From NCBI GenBank assembly GCA_001566295.1, contig KQ964252.1, forward strand, positions 682,001 to 746,000: a stretch of DNA of 64,000 nt. The letters run 5' to 3'. Position numbers and translations under genes: made by a program. Under the pieces are notes generated by a model. That model ran no database searches. It worked only from the letters and a program-made list of their open reading frames with translations, and had not been told where the DNA came from. Origin of the DNA: Microdochium bolleyi (Eukaryota; Ascomycota; Sordariomycetes; Xylariales; Microdochiaceae). Below, in pieces: positions 1-9,498 of this stretch (the stretch's first letter is position 1; each line of letters opens with the position of its first letter).

Positions 1-570
1 GGCGCATTTGATTGTTATATCTCGTGGTCGCCTGATGACTCCCGCCCGGCCTCTCCTCCCGGTCTTCCCTCCCCTCCCAACGCATCACAGCACACATACA
101 CTTTGTCGAGTCCTCAGGCTCCAACTGACGTCCCGAGGCCTTCGCCGGCTCTTGCCCCTACGCCCAGTGCTTCTGCCCTCAACTAATCGAGTGGCTTCAA
201 CCCCCCTGCGTCGAAATCGCCCAGACACCAACCTGCATTTGTAAGCCTCGTGCTGACATCTCGACGTCTCGGCCAACAAACTCGCCTGTGAGATTGTCAA
301 GTTGGCGCACCCAACCCCTCTACCCTACACACCAGGGTTGCTTCCATCGCCCCCAAAGCCTCACCAGAGACACGGTACGTCGTCTTTGAGGGCAAGCTGG
401 CATCGGGCCGCTCAGAGGAAAGCGTATCGCCAAGAACCAGTCACTAATTTCGACAATCCCGGGGATAGACGGTGAGCACTATCGCTACCTAGTACCCAAT
501 TCTCGGTACCTCTTTGCCCACGACGGCGCAGACACTCTTTACACAGAATCACATCCCCACCAAGGCAACA
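1..570 (+). promoter_or_regulatory. Pyrimidine-rich upstream/5' leader region of the zinc-cluster-like gene
   Basis: The + strand is visibly rich in C and T runs, as is usual for fungal promoters and 5' leaders. A GTACGT donor-like site at 375 and an acceptor-like GCAG ending at 531 could bound a leader intron, but this is inference. No convincing coding frame was seen; the short open frames here have no coding character. Confidence 0.4.
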
Positions 571-3147
571 ATGTCGAATATGTCGCGCAACAACTCGACC
601 ACCAGTCTCATGGGCTTCTCGGTGCACCAGCCTCAGCTCGGTGCCATGCTCGAGTTCTTCCCTGCCATGGGTTCCCAGCAGCTTGATGACATGATTGACG
701 CCTACGTTCCCGGCAACATGTCTATCCTCGATAAGCGCACTACGGTCACCATGGAGTTCTTCGAGCACTCCATGGCCACCGGCGAGCTCTTCAAGTTCTT
801 CATGGTCTACCCTACCAACGCCGAGTCCCCTGCCAGCTCGCTGCAGGACTCTGGCTACTGCAGCTCGGCCTTTGCCTCCCCCGTCGTCTCTGAGCCTCGG
901 TGGTCTGCCTCCACATCCAAGAAGGCCAGGATAGGCGGCGCCAACAGCGCTGCTGCGACGGCCGCCGACTTCTCTCACATCCCCGGCATGAAGATCATGA
1001 CTCGCGACGGCCAGGATGTGACGAACTCGGCCTCCAGAGGCTGCAAGACCAAGGAGCAGCGCGACCACGCCCATCTCATGCGCATCATGAAGGCCTGCGA
1101 GAGCTGCAAGAAGAAGAAGGTGCGGTGCGACCCCAGCCACAAGCGGGCTGCTGTCCCCATGGTAGCGGACGCCAAGGTGAAGAAGGCGTCCAAGAAGTCG
1201 GCCTCATCAGCTCGAACGATACCAGCCTCGGTGCCACCCATAGTGGCAGTGCAACCCTCATACATTACCTCCTTCGACGCATTCATGCCTTCTTTCGATG
1301 TTGCTGAGCAGGACAGCTGGGAGCAGTTCGTCGTCTACGACAAAGAGGACGTTGTGGTTGCACCCAGTGTCGATGTCAACTACGACTTCTTCAACGACCC
1401 CGCGGGCCACTTCTCCCCAAGCAACAGCATCTCCTCGGGCTTCAACTCTGGATCCAACTCCAGCTTTGCCTCTCCTTCGCAGGTCTTCACTCCTGTGCAG
1501 AGCACCGATACTTCCCAATTGGCAGCAGTTGGCGAGGGCTGCTTCTCATCTGGCCTTGGTGACGTCTCTGTACCATCAGTGCCTTACATGAACTCTGATG
1601 GATTCGGCAGCGGCAACTATGTCGACTTTGCGCTGTACTCTCCCGAGTCGAGCAGTGGCTCAGACGACGATCTAAGCAGCTACAGCCACGAGCTGAAGGC
1701 TGCCTCGTCTTCGCCGGGAGGCGTCTCCCGCCGTGGCGGCGCCCAGGTCGAGTCGCGTTCTGTTTCACGCAGTGGTAGCGTCTCATCGTCACCCCAGGCC
1801 TCCGTGTCAGACACTGGCCTTGAGTCGCGCTCGGCGTTCGCCCAGATGGATCAGTATGGCTTTGATCTTGGCACAAGCCAAGGGCCCGAGCTGATTAGCG
1901 GAGTGCGTCACAGTCGACGACGACGTGTACTCTCTGCGGCCCACAGCGACACCGAGGGCGTTCATGGGACAGTAGGCGTACATGCTACTTCTAGCTTCGG
2001 CGGCCAGCCACAGATGAGCGAGTCATTGGTTCCTTGTGGCCCACAAGACGTCCCACGACCGCCAGGCTTGCAGCAATCAGTCGTTGCTGGGGTAGTCGTT
2101 AGGTCTTCCTTGGCTGTTGAGCCTGTGGCATCCACGATACCGGATGCGACAAGGACAAGTACAAGGAGTCACACGAGGCACAGGAGTGGCATCGTTGCTG
2201 CAACAAATACCCGATCCACAATGGGTCGCGAACGCCTGGATGACAGCGGCACACATGTCGCAGCACCCGTAATGGTAAGCGCCATCGCGCACACTACTTT
2301 CGGGTATCATGGACTAACAGATGTGAAGGGCTGCGCACTCGATGACGTCCAAGGTCTTCGTCGCCAACAAGATTCCGTCAATGCCACTAAATCTGGCATG
2401 ATCACCACCAATGTGAATGGGAACAGGGTCGGCACGTCTATACCGCAATCCTCAACCGCCGCTGTCATGAGTGCGACACAAGGTGGTGTTCACAATTCTC
2501 CAGCATCATCCAGTGTTGGGGTCGCTGCCGTTGGCATCGAAAATCACAACAAGCAACAGAGCTCCTCTCCTGTGTCTGGCGGTACTGCGAAGGCTACGTC
2601 TGGAGCCGTCACTGCCGACCAGTACAGAGATCCTGGTTCCCAGCTTACCACTGACAAGCAAGCCGACCATGGCATTGTCCGCGTTTGTGGTCGTGCACCA
2701 CTATCTAGCCAGCTGGATGCTGGCTCTGAGATTTGGGAACAGGCACAACAGGCTCCCGTGGCCGAACCCCACAACGACGCTCTGGTGATGGTACTGTCCG
2801 TCCTCGCTGTACTCGCTTTAGCTCTCGCACAAAGTGCGTGGGCCAAGGTCGGAGCAACAGCGGGCGGCTCTGTCTATGACTTCGTCGCCATCCTCGTTCT
2901 GTCAACAGTATCTGCTGCACAGAAGACAAGAGACTTGACAAAACTGCGAACACCAAGCGCAGGACCTTTCAAGTCAACCACAACTTCCCTGCTGGCTCGT
3001 GGTACCAGCACACTTCTGCCTACCAGACTTTGTAACGGTCAAAGCACCGTCGCAGGACTAGTAGCACGGCTCGGTGGCCAACTTGGAAACTTTGGAGTTC
3101 TCCAGGCCCAGCTGACCCGGATGGCTGGTTGTGTGTCATTGGTATAA
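571..3147 (+). CDS. Zinc-cluster-like (half GAL4-type) protein with hydrophobic C-terminal segments
   Basis: One uninterrupted frame of 858 residues. The start is the ATG at 571 in a CAACAATG context; the frame is open further upstream but only with non-ATG codons. Residues about 176-186 hold CxxC-x6-C followed by DPSHK, with a run of lysines and VRC, which matches the first half of a fungal Zn2Cys6 cluster. No second CxxC-x6-C half follows; the next stretch is Lys/Ala/Ser-rich. Residues about 250-720 are Ser/Gly/Thr-rich and probably disordered. Two hydrophobic segments, about 737-757 and 768-784, could be membrane helices. I recognise the half-cluster motif with its flanking basic stretch from uncharacterised fungal proteins, but no function is known to me. 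A role as a transcriptional regulator, possibly membrane-tethered, is inference. An intron-like GTAAGC...ACTAACAG segment lies at 2275-2320; splicing it would cause early termination, so I treat the long frame as the product. Confidence 0.75.
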   Translation: MSNMSRNNSTTSLMGFSVHQPQLGAMLEFFPAMGSQQLDDMIDAYVPGNMSILDKRTTVTMEFFEHSMATGELFKFFMVYPTNAESPASSLQDSGYCSSAFASPVVSEPRWSASTSKKARIGGANSAAATAADFSHIPGMKIMTRDGQDVTNSASRGCKTKEQRDHAHLMRIMKACESCKKKKVRCDPSHKRAAVPMVADAKVKKASKKSASSARTIPASVPPIVAVQPSYITSFDAFMPSFDVAEQDSWEQFVVYDKEDVVVAPSVDVNYDFFNDPAGHFSPSNSISSGFNSGSNSSFASPSQVFTPVQSTDTSQLAAVGEGCFSSGLGDVSVPSVPYMNSDGFGSGNYVDFALYSPESSSGSDDDLSSYSHELKAASSSPGGVSRRGGAQVESRSVSRSGSVSSSPQASVSDTGLESRSAFAQMDQYGFDLGTSQGPELISGVRHSRRRRVLSAAHSDTEGVHGTVGVHATSSFGGQPQMSESLVPCGPQDVPRPPGLQQSVVAGVVVRSSLAVEPVASTIPDATRTSTRSHTRHRSGIVAATNTRSTMGRERLDDSGTHVAAPVMVSAIAHTTFGYHGLTDVKGCALDDVQGLRRQQDSVNATKSGMITTNVNGNRVGTSIPQSSTAAVMSATQGGVHNSPASSSVGVAAVGIENHNKQQSSSPVSGGTAKATSGAVTADQYRDPGSQLTTDKQADHGIVRVCGRAPLSSQLDAGSEIWEQAQQAPVAEPHNDALVMVLSVLAVLALALAQSAWAKVGATAGGSVYDFVAILVLSTVSAAQKTRDLTKLRTPSAGPFKSTTTSLLARGTSTLLPTRLCNGQSTVAGLVARLGGQLGNFGVLQAQLTRMAGCVSLV

Positions 3148-4138
3148 GGTTGTCAGGGCCATTGCAGGGCCTTTCGGCAACACCGGCCGATCTTTTGGTT
3201 TCCGAGCGAGCATTGATTTACTCTGGTTTATTTCCTAAGTTGCATACGCATGCAACAACGCAATGCATGAAAGTCGGCTTCAGAAGCTTGAGAGTGACGC
3301 AGGGGAGAGTGAAGTGGAACAAAGGACAACAGTATCATGCTATTCTAATAGTCCCCGACAATGTCCGCAGGAGCCGTGCTCCTGCGGACATTTGGATGGA
3401 GCATGGAAGTCAATGACGCTGGTGTAGCTTGCCCTTAACTTAAAAATCTCTCGACTCATGCGGACATGGTATCTGTACACATCGTGAATTTGTGCACCGG
3501 AACATGACAATAGCGGAGGAAAAGGCACCCTTAACGACCATCAAGCTTTATGTATTAAAAAGAGTCCCACTTTACGGGCTTGTCCGGAGAGTCGTGGATG
3601 TCCCATCCATTCTAGCGGGGCGCTAAGACGAGAAAACCCAGCCCTCCACCGTGCAGTTAACTACTCTGCAGGTTGTGCCTGGAATGATCACGGCTCGACA
3701 GGCGTGGGGCAACATGCAAGAGATCGAGCTCGAAGCATCAATCATTCAATCGCGCATAAGATAATAGCACGTCTTTTTCCTTCAGCAGTTGACACCCGGA
3801 CAATGCTCTCGTGTGCCTCGCGTTGACTCTGGTAGGTATTACTCCGTAGTTGCACGAGAAGTTTTCCCCCCAATGCTCCACCCACGTCTAAGAGAGGCAC
3901 ATCCACACCTCTCGCCGCTCTGGGATCCCTAGTTACTCACGAGGAAAGTTTCTACGGAGTAGATATCAGGTACTCCAATGCTGATATTTCACGCCTGCCA
4001 GCGGGCTTGGAACAAACTTGCTCTTTTTCAGAAGCTCTGGGGCAGCAGTCGAGGACGAGTTTGTTCTCTACTAAAAAATTGATACGAGGCCCGTTGCCAC
4101 GGCAGGAGCGCGCCTGCCTCTTGCCGCCAGCAGCAGTC
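3148..4138. other. Gene-free interval between the zinc-cluster-like gene and TAD2
   Basis: About 1 kb with no coding frame that I can support. It contains the 33-bp palindrome at 3360-3392 and an inverted pair of a 10-bp motif (TACTCCGTAG at 3840-3849, CTACGGAGTA at 3952-3961). The 3' part should be the promoter and leader of TAD2. Confidence 0.6.
3360..3392. repeat. 33-bp hairpin-forming palindrome
   Basis: Left arm AATGTCCGCAGGAGC (3360-3374), loop CGT, right arm GCTCCTGCGGACATT (3378-3392). The 15-bp arms are exact reverse complements. It lies 213 bp after the stop codon of the upstream gene, so it may fall in its 3' UTR. A related TGCGGACAT word recurs near 3459. Function unknown. Confidence 0.9.
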
Positions 4139-6368
4139 ATGGCGGACGACGCCAATCCGCAGCAGCACCGGCAGCGGCAGCCTGAGAGCTCGACTGTCGT
4201 CCGGTTCTGGCAGGCGCTGGTTGTATCGGTCGTGCACTTGTTCGCCCGCATCTTCCACTCGTCGTCCCAGGCCAGCCACAGCACAACGCAGCCACAGCAG
4301 GACACACATCATCGGACGCCGCAGCACCAACAGCAGCAGCAGGACCCGGACCAGATAGAAACACAGCCTGCGCCTACACCAAATGTTACTGACGCGGACA
4401 CAGCAGCCACTGGCAATGCAGGCAGTGACGACCCAGATGCATTGAGTCGAGGCCAGACAATCCGGAGGGTGCCGCTGGACTTCAGCCTCGAGAGCAACGA
4501 GGAGCCCAGCCACGCATCACGGACACACCAGGCCAGCGAAGACAAGCACGAGCAGGACGGCGTCGACGACGAAATGGCCGGAGGCAGAGGTCGAGGTGGT
4601 CGTGGTGGCGGCCGTGGTGGCTACGAGAGACCCAGCAGCGGGCAGCCGTACCGCAATCGCAGCACGCACAGTCAGCACAGCCAGCACTCTACCTACGCCA
4701 CGGGAGGCACAAACGGATTCGTTGGTACTGCTGAAAGGCGTGCCCATTCACCTGCCTACTCTTCGCCCACGATGCAAGGTCCGCGCAGCAGACCTGTCTC
4801 CGCTGGCTCATCGGCATCAGTCACGCGGGCGCCAGGCCTGGGTCAGGGTAGCACCAACGGTGCCAACGGATCCGTCCACGGCGGAAAGAATCATGAGGCA
4901 GGACATAATGCTGCTGCTGCTGCTCCTGCAGCCGTCGTACCTAAAGTCAAGCTGCCCCCTTCCAAACCAATCTCGGGCAAGGTCCAGGGCCAAGACCTCA
5001 GTGCTCAGAAGGAGAACAGACAACCGGGTTACACCAATGCGGCTAGCCATCAGTCTCCCGCTCCTGTTGCCAACAGTACAGCAGAGAGTGGCACACTAGC
5101 GGAAGATCAAAAGCCCAAGACATCCCAAGATGTGCCTGCTCTGCAGCAAGTGCATAACGACACCACCGAGGCGAGCAAGCCTGCGGGCGAAGACGTGCCT
5201 CTCAAGCTGCCGACGCCGATCATCGTGCCCCTACCATACACTATGAAACCGATCCCGCCCAAGCTGCTGGGTGCTGAGATGCCCGGCCAGATCCTGCCCG
5301 GATTGGTCGAGCCGAAGACTCCCGAGGAGCGTATCGAGCGCGAGTACCATCTCAAGTATATGCGAGCAGCTTGTGATATGGTAAGTGATGCTGACTGTAG
5401 AGTCGCTAGATGTTGTCGGCGAAAGGTCTAACGTGTTCCCAGGGACAACTTGCGTTGGAGACGAATGAAACGCCCGTCGGCTGCGTCCTCGTCTGGAACG
5501 ACCAGATCATTGCAAAAGGCATGAACGCGACCAATATCACTCGCAATGGCACACGGCACGCCGAATTCATGGCGCTGTCTGCCCTTCTATCTCGCGAAGA
5601 GAAGCACGAGACCGAGGACGCTGCACATGACCACAAAAACTTTGACGAATCTTCCTGGGATGACGTTGACCCGAAGGACGGCCACGTCTTTCCGTACGGC
5701 CAAAAGCTACACCCTGCACCCGTCGTTAGCCGCTCGATCGTCAGTGAGTGTACTTTGTACGTCACGGTCGAGCCATGCGTCATGTGTGCGTCCCTTCTTC
5801 GGCAACTTCGCATCAAGAAAGTGTACTTTGGCGCAGTCAACGACAAGTTTGGTGGTACCGGTGGCGTCTTCAGAATCCATATGAACTCGAAGCCTGTCCC
5901 GCGACCGACCGACCGTCCTTATCAAAACGGCTATGGTCCTGCGCCTGTCGAGAAGGCCTCCAAGAACAAGACAGGCTCAACGCTGCGTGAGGACGATGAT
6001 GGCGATGGTGGCAATGTCGAACCCGGCTTTCCTGCAGAGGGCGGCTACATGCGTGACGAGGCGGTGTCTCTGCTCCGTCGGTTCTATGTTCAGGAGAATG
6101 GTCGAGGTACGTGTTTGACCACAGAAAGAGTCTATAGGAAGCCATGACTGACTCCATTGTAGCCCCCCAACCGCGCAAGAAAGAAGGACGAGCCGCCCGC
6201 TTGTTCGCCATGGAGGCAGAGGCTCAGGCGCTCAAGAGCAGCGCCTCGGAGATGTCTGATGGGGCAAGTGCGCCTCAGACTCCAGCAGACGCAGAGGTCA
6301 AGGAGTTTCCCCAATCTGCAGCTGGTCCCCAGGCTCCAGATGCTGCACAGGCGGAAGCTGTCCAGTGA
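4139..6368 (+). CDS. TAD2: tRNA-specific adenosine-34 deaminase catalytic subunit (Tad2/ADAT2-like)
   Basis: Three exons: 4139-5380, 5443-6106, 6163-6368 (introns GTAAGT...CCAG, 62 nt, and GTACGT...GTAG, 56 nt), giving 703 residues. Tad2 with Tad3 converts A34 to inosine in tRNA anticodons. The deaminase domain lies at about residues 400-600: ETNETPVGCV, then the zinc/proton-shuttle HAE at H453-E455, then PCVMC with C526 and C529. About 70 residues separate HAE from PCxxC, a longer gap than in bacterial TadA. Residues 1-400 are low-complexity, Gln/Ser/Pro-rich, with an RGG-type glycine-arginine patch at about 146-165. The start at 4139 is the first ATG of the frame; in-frame ATGs at 4574 (residue 146) and 5243 (residue 369) could give shorter forms nearer the family's usual size. 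The deaminase identity is secure; the extent of the N-terminus is not. Confidence 0.88.
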
Positions 6369-9300
6369 AGGACCATGCGGGCGAGATTGTTGTTGACTTC
6401 TCGAGTGATGGTGCCAGATATTTACTGAAGACATGTCGTCAACAGTGGCAACCTGTACGAGCGGCCAGTCGAGTGAGTGCACAGCAACATCGATATTATC
6501 GGGGCATTGTGCTGTGTTTACGGAGTTTGAGAATTCATGACATGGAGCATCAAATAGATCATAGCAATCGCATATGCACATCAAACTTTAGACGGGCAAG
6601 GTCCCAGTACACACCGATCATGGCACTCTTGTCAACATAAATTGAATGGCACGGATTTGAGCGCGGGCAAATCACTTGATTCGTCAGTGGTGTAGCCGGT
6701 GCCACATCAATCTGACATTAGTGGGTGGCAGGCTACTGTGCTGGGTCTCGACACGATAAGTGCGCCGAGTAGCCTTGATTCACTCCATCGCGTTTGGTTG
6801 ACTGCAGCGCACACAATGTCTGACTTTCCGTACTCTAAACCGGCGCTGCTTTGCAATGCACTCAGCCTGATGTGGTCCTTGCTCGGTGGGGTATGCGGTA
6901 TGCCCCTTTGAGTGCAGCTGGGGCGATCGTGAAGATAGCTGGTCGATTTGGATTGGAAGCCTCTGGAGTGGAAGGCGATGCAGAATATGGCTGGACATGC
7001 CGTCTGTGTTGCTCAACGCGAGTACTTGAGAAGAATGATAAAGGCACATATTCCCTCACTAGAGGTAACTATATCATCATGCTTTGGGCAGCAGTCGCCC
7101 TGCGTCCTTGATTGAGGGCTCTGAGAAGGCAGATTGCTCCAACGGACGGGTGGCCACAAGCCAGTCGCTGTTTCGGCTATCCTGGAGATGACCGGAGGTA
7201 TTCTGATGGCGAAAGAGGACTCGGAGGGACATGAAGTTTGCATGAGAGGCCTTTCGGGTCGTATACCAAGCTGACTCTCATCGAGGGGTGCCTGCTCGTC
7301 AGAGTGTGCCAGTCCGGGAAGACAACCGTCCTGGGGCTGTAGCGGCATTTCCAAATTGTGTGACTTCGCTCGGACGATTCCAAATCGTTGGCTGAGTTCT
7401 TCATTATGGTTGCCAGAGCTTTGTGCACAAAGGCTGGAATCATGCTTTCGTCGAGCAATGCTCTCCCAGGCGGTTGGGTAGTCTGTGAGCACGGAGACAT
7501 GGATCGGCCATTGTGGTATAGCGTTCATGACACTCGCAGTGCTTATTTCTGTCCCCATTTGCCAAACTAAGATTCTGATATTCATGGTCGGCGAGATGTT
7601 TGTGGCGTAGCAGGACTGGGGAGCCGGGTTGGCCACGTTGGGTGGCGGCAGTGGTGGAGGAAGAGGGCATTGACACCTCGGGTTTTCGACATTTGGTGGG
7701 CGTGCACCCAGCCGCCCCGAGGCCGGATCGCAGTGACACTCGGCCACAACTCCGCCACAGTACAACTTCAGAAATCGAAATAACTGCTGAACAGTGATTG
7801 CGCAATGGGATTGGCAAGGCCAAATTAACTTGGTGCATTTCTGCACCTTTTTTGTGGTTGCGTGAGGGAGTGTCACCTCTGGGGAGGTGTGATCCGCTCG
7901 TCATGATGTGTGCACACTCATCTGGAAAAGGCATATCTTCGGGGTGTAATTTTGAACGTTGTATTCAGGAGCGATATAGATCGCGCGGGCATGTTCTTGT
8001 AGTCCTAGAAGAGGGTGGAGGCACACTCACCTCTCGTGCCGTTCAAGGTTTGCTGCCCTGGGATCCCGTAATGCCCTAGGATGACCACGACGAGTAGAGG
8101 TTATCCTCGCCTGGAACCGCTAAGTGACTGCATGAGTCGCAGCTGAGAATACCGAGTGGGATCCTCTTTATGTTCTTGTGACTATCAGTGCGTGTCGGCC
8201 CCCATCGTGGACAGTTGGCACTCGAGGCTGGACCTGCTCGACCCGCGAGAGCGTCGAGGTAGTCCAGTGGAACTCGAGAGTCTGGAGCCATTTGCAGGAC
8301 CAAAGAAAACAGATAGACGACAGACGAAGTGCCGCCGTGGAGTCAGGGCCGGCTGCAAGTGGTGAGTTGGGACGAAATGTGGACTTTGTGGTTGTCGTCA
8401 GCCGTGAATGAACGGTCGGGGGTTTGTTGTTTGGGCAAGGCTAGATGTTCAAAAGGGCCGCCTGCCCTCGAACCTCCCTCGGAGTCGAGACCTCCTTCCT
8501 CCTACACCCCGAGGCTCGACCAAAGGCATCAGCTTACCTCTGTGTGCCTTTCTTCCCATACCTGGCGCTTCCACTTCTTGGACAACTGCAACCCCCCAGT
8601 TGAATCGACGGCGCTTGCCTTTTGTGCTCCTCATTTCTCGTCTCCTTCTCACTTGCTGTTTCATCACAGTGGGCAATCCGGCGGCCTATCATCTCCGACC
8701 AGGCGCGCTCGTCAGTCCCTTCACGCAATAAACACGCTCACAACCTTGACCTCGTCAACCAGCACGCCCACGCTTGTCTGGACAGCTCTGGACATCTGGC
8801 ACTCCGTTGTTGCAGCCTTTGCGCAGCTTTCTCTCTACCGCTTGCCCGAGGCTGGTGGTCCATCTTCCGCCCAAGATCGGCTTGGGTTGTCCCCTCCCGA
8901 GGTCGTCTGCTCTAGGGCGCATCCCGTCCTTGACTGTGCCACAGCACTCCTCTCCCATCCTTCCACCTCTGTCTCACACTTGCACAGGCCACTCTCCTTT
9001 CTGCTCGCTCAGTCACCTTCCTGCGCCGCCACCACAGCAATCCTACACTGCGCACCTCCTTTTGTGAGGCAGCCTACCTTGGGTACAGAGCACAGAAGCC
9101 GCGCGACACTCACCTCTGGCCACCAAGCCGGACTCCCCAGGGCCAGCGTGCGGTTGTCTCGTCGCAGCCTCGAGTCGTGCTGGCTAATTGACTGCCGCGC
9201 CTCCGGCCCTGCGACCAGGTTGCGCGTTGCTTGACGGACCATTCACGACGCCAGGATTGCACCAACGGCCCCTTTCGCCTCTGGCCACCCGCAGCGGGAC

Positions 9301-9498
9301 CCTGGTCCCCCAATCGCCCATGCGAGAGGCCAATTAGAGCAAGCCCCCTCCACCCCATCCGCACTTTACCACTTACAAACAACCGCGGACGCCCCAGAGA
9401 CGCGTCGCTGCACTCCCGCAGCCGACTTCCTTTCTCTTCACCCGCCCGCCTCGCTCGCTCCACGGTTTTTGCTCTTCTTTGGCACAGGTCTTGCAGCC
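6369..9498. other. Gene-free interval upstream of ASH1 with long CT-rich leader
   Basis: About 3.1 kb. No frame here has family resemblance or convincing codon structure. From about 8430 to 9498 the + strand is strongly C/T-rich, as expected for the promoter and 5' leader of ASH1. The 301-codon frame starting at 8329 arises in this biased sequence and is not taken as a gene. Confidence 0.55.

Noticed and set aside
2275..2320. Possible 46-nt intron in the zinc-cluster-like gene
   Set aside because: The branch-like ACTAAC is only a few bases from the AG, and splicing would hit a stop codon at once although the unspliced frame remains open for 275 more codons.
7013..7876. Open frame of 287 codons on the minus strand
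   Set aside because: Random-looking composition, no family resemblance, no splice partners.
8329..9234. Open frame of 301 codons on the + strand upstream of ASH1
   Set aside because: It lies in strongly C/T-biased leader-like sequence, which lacks stop codons by composition. The protein is Ser/Pro/Leu/His-rich without any domain, and the only ATG context is poor.
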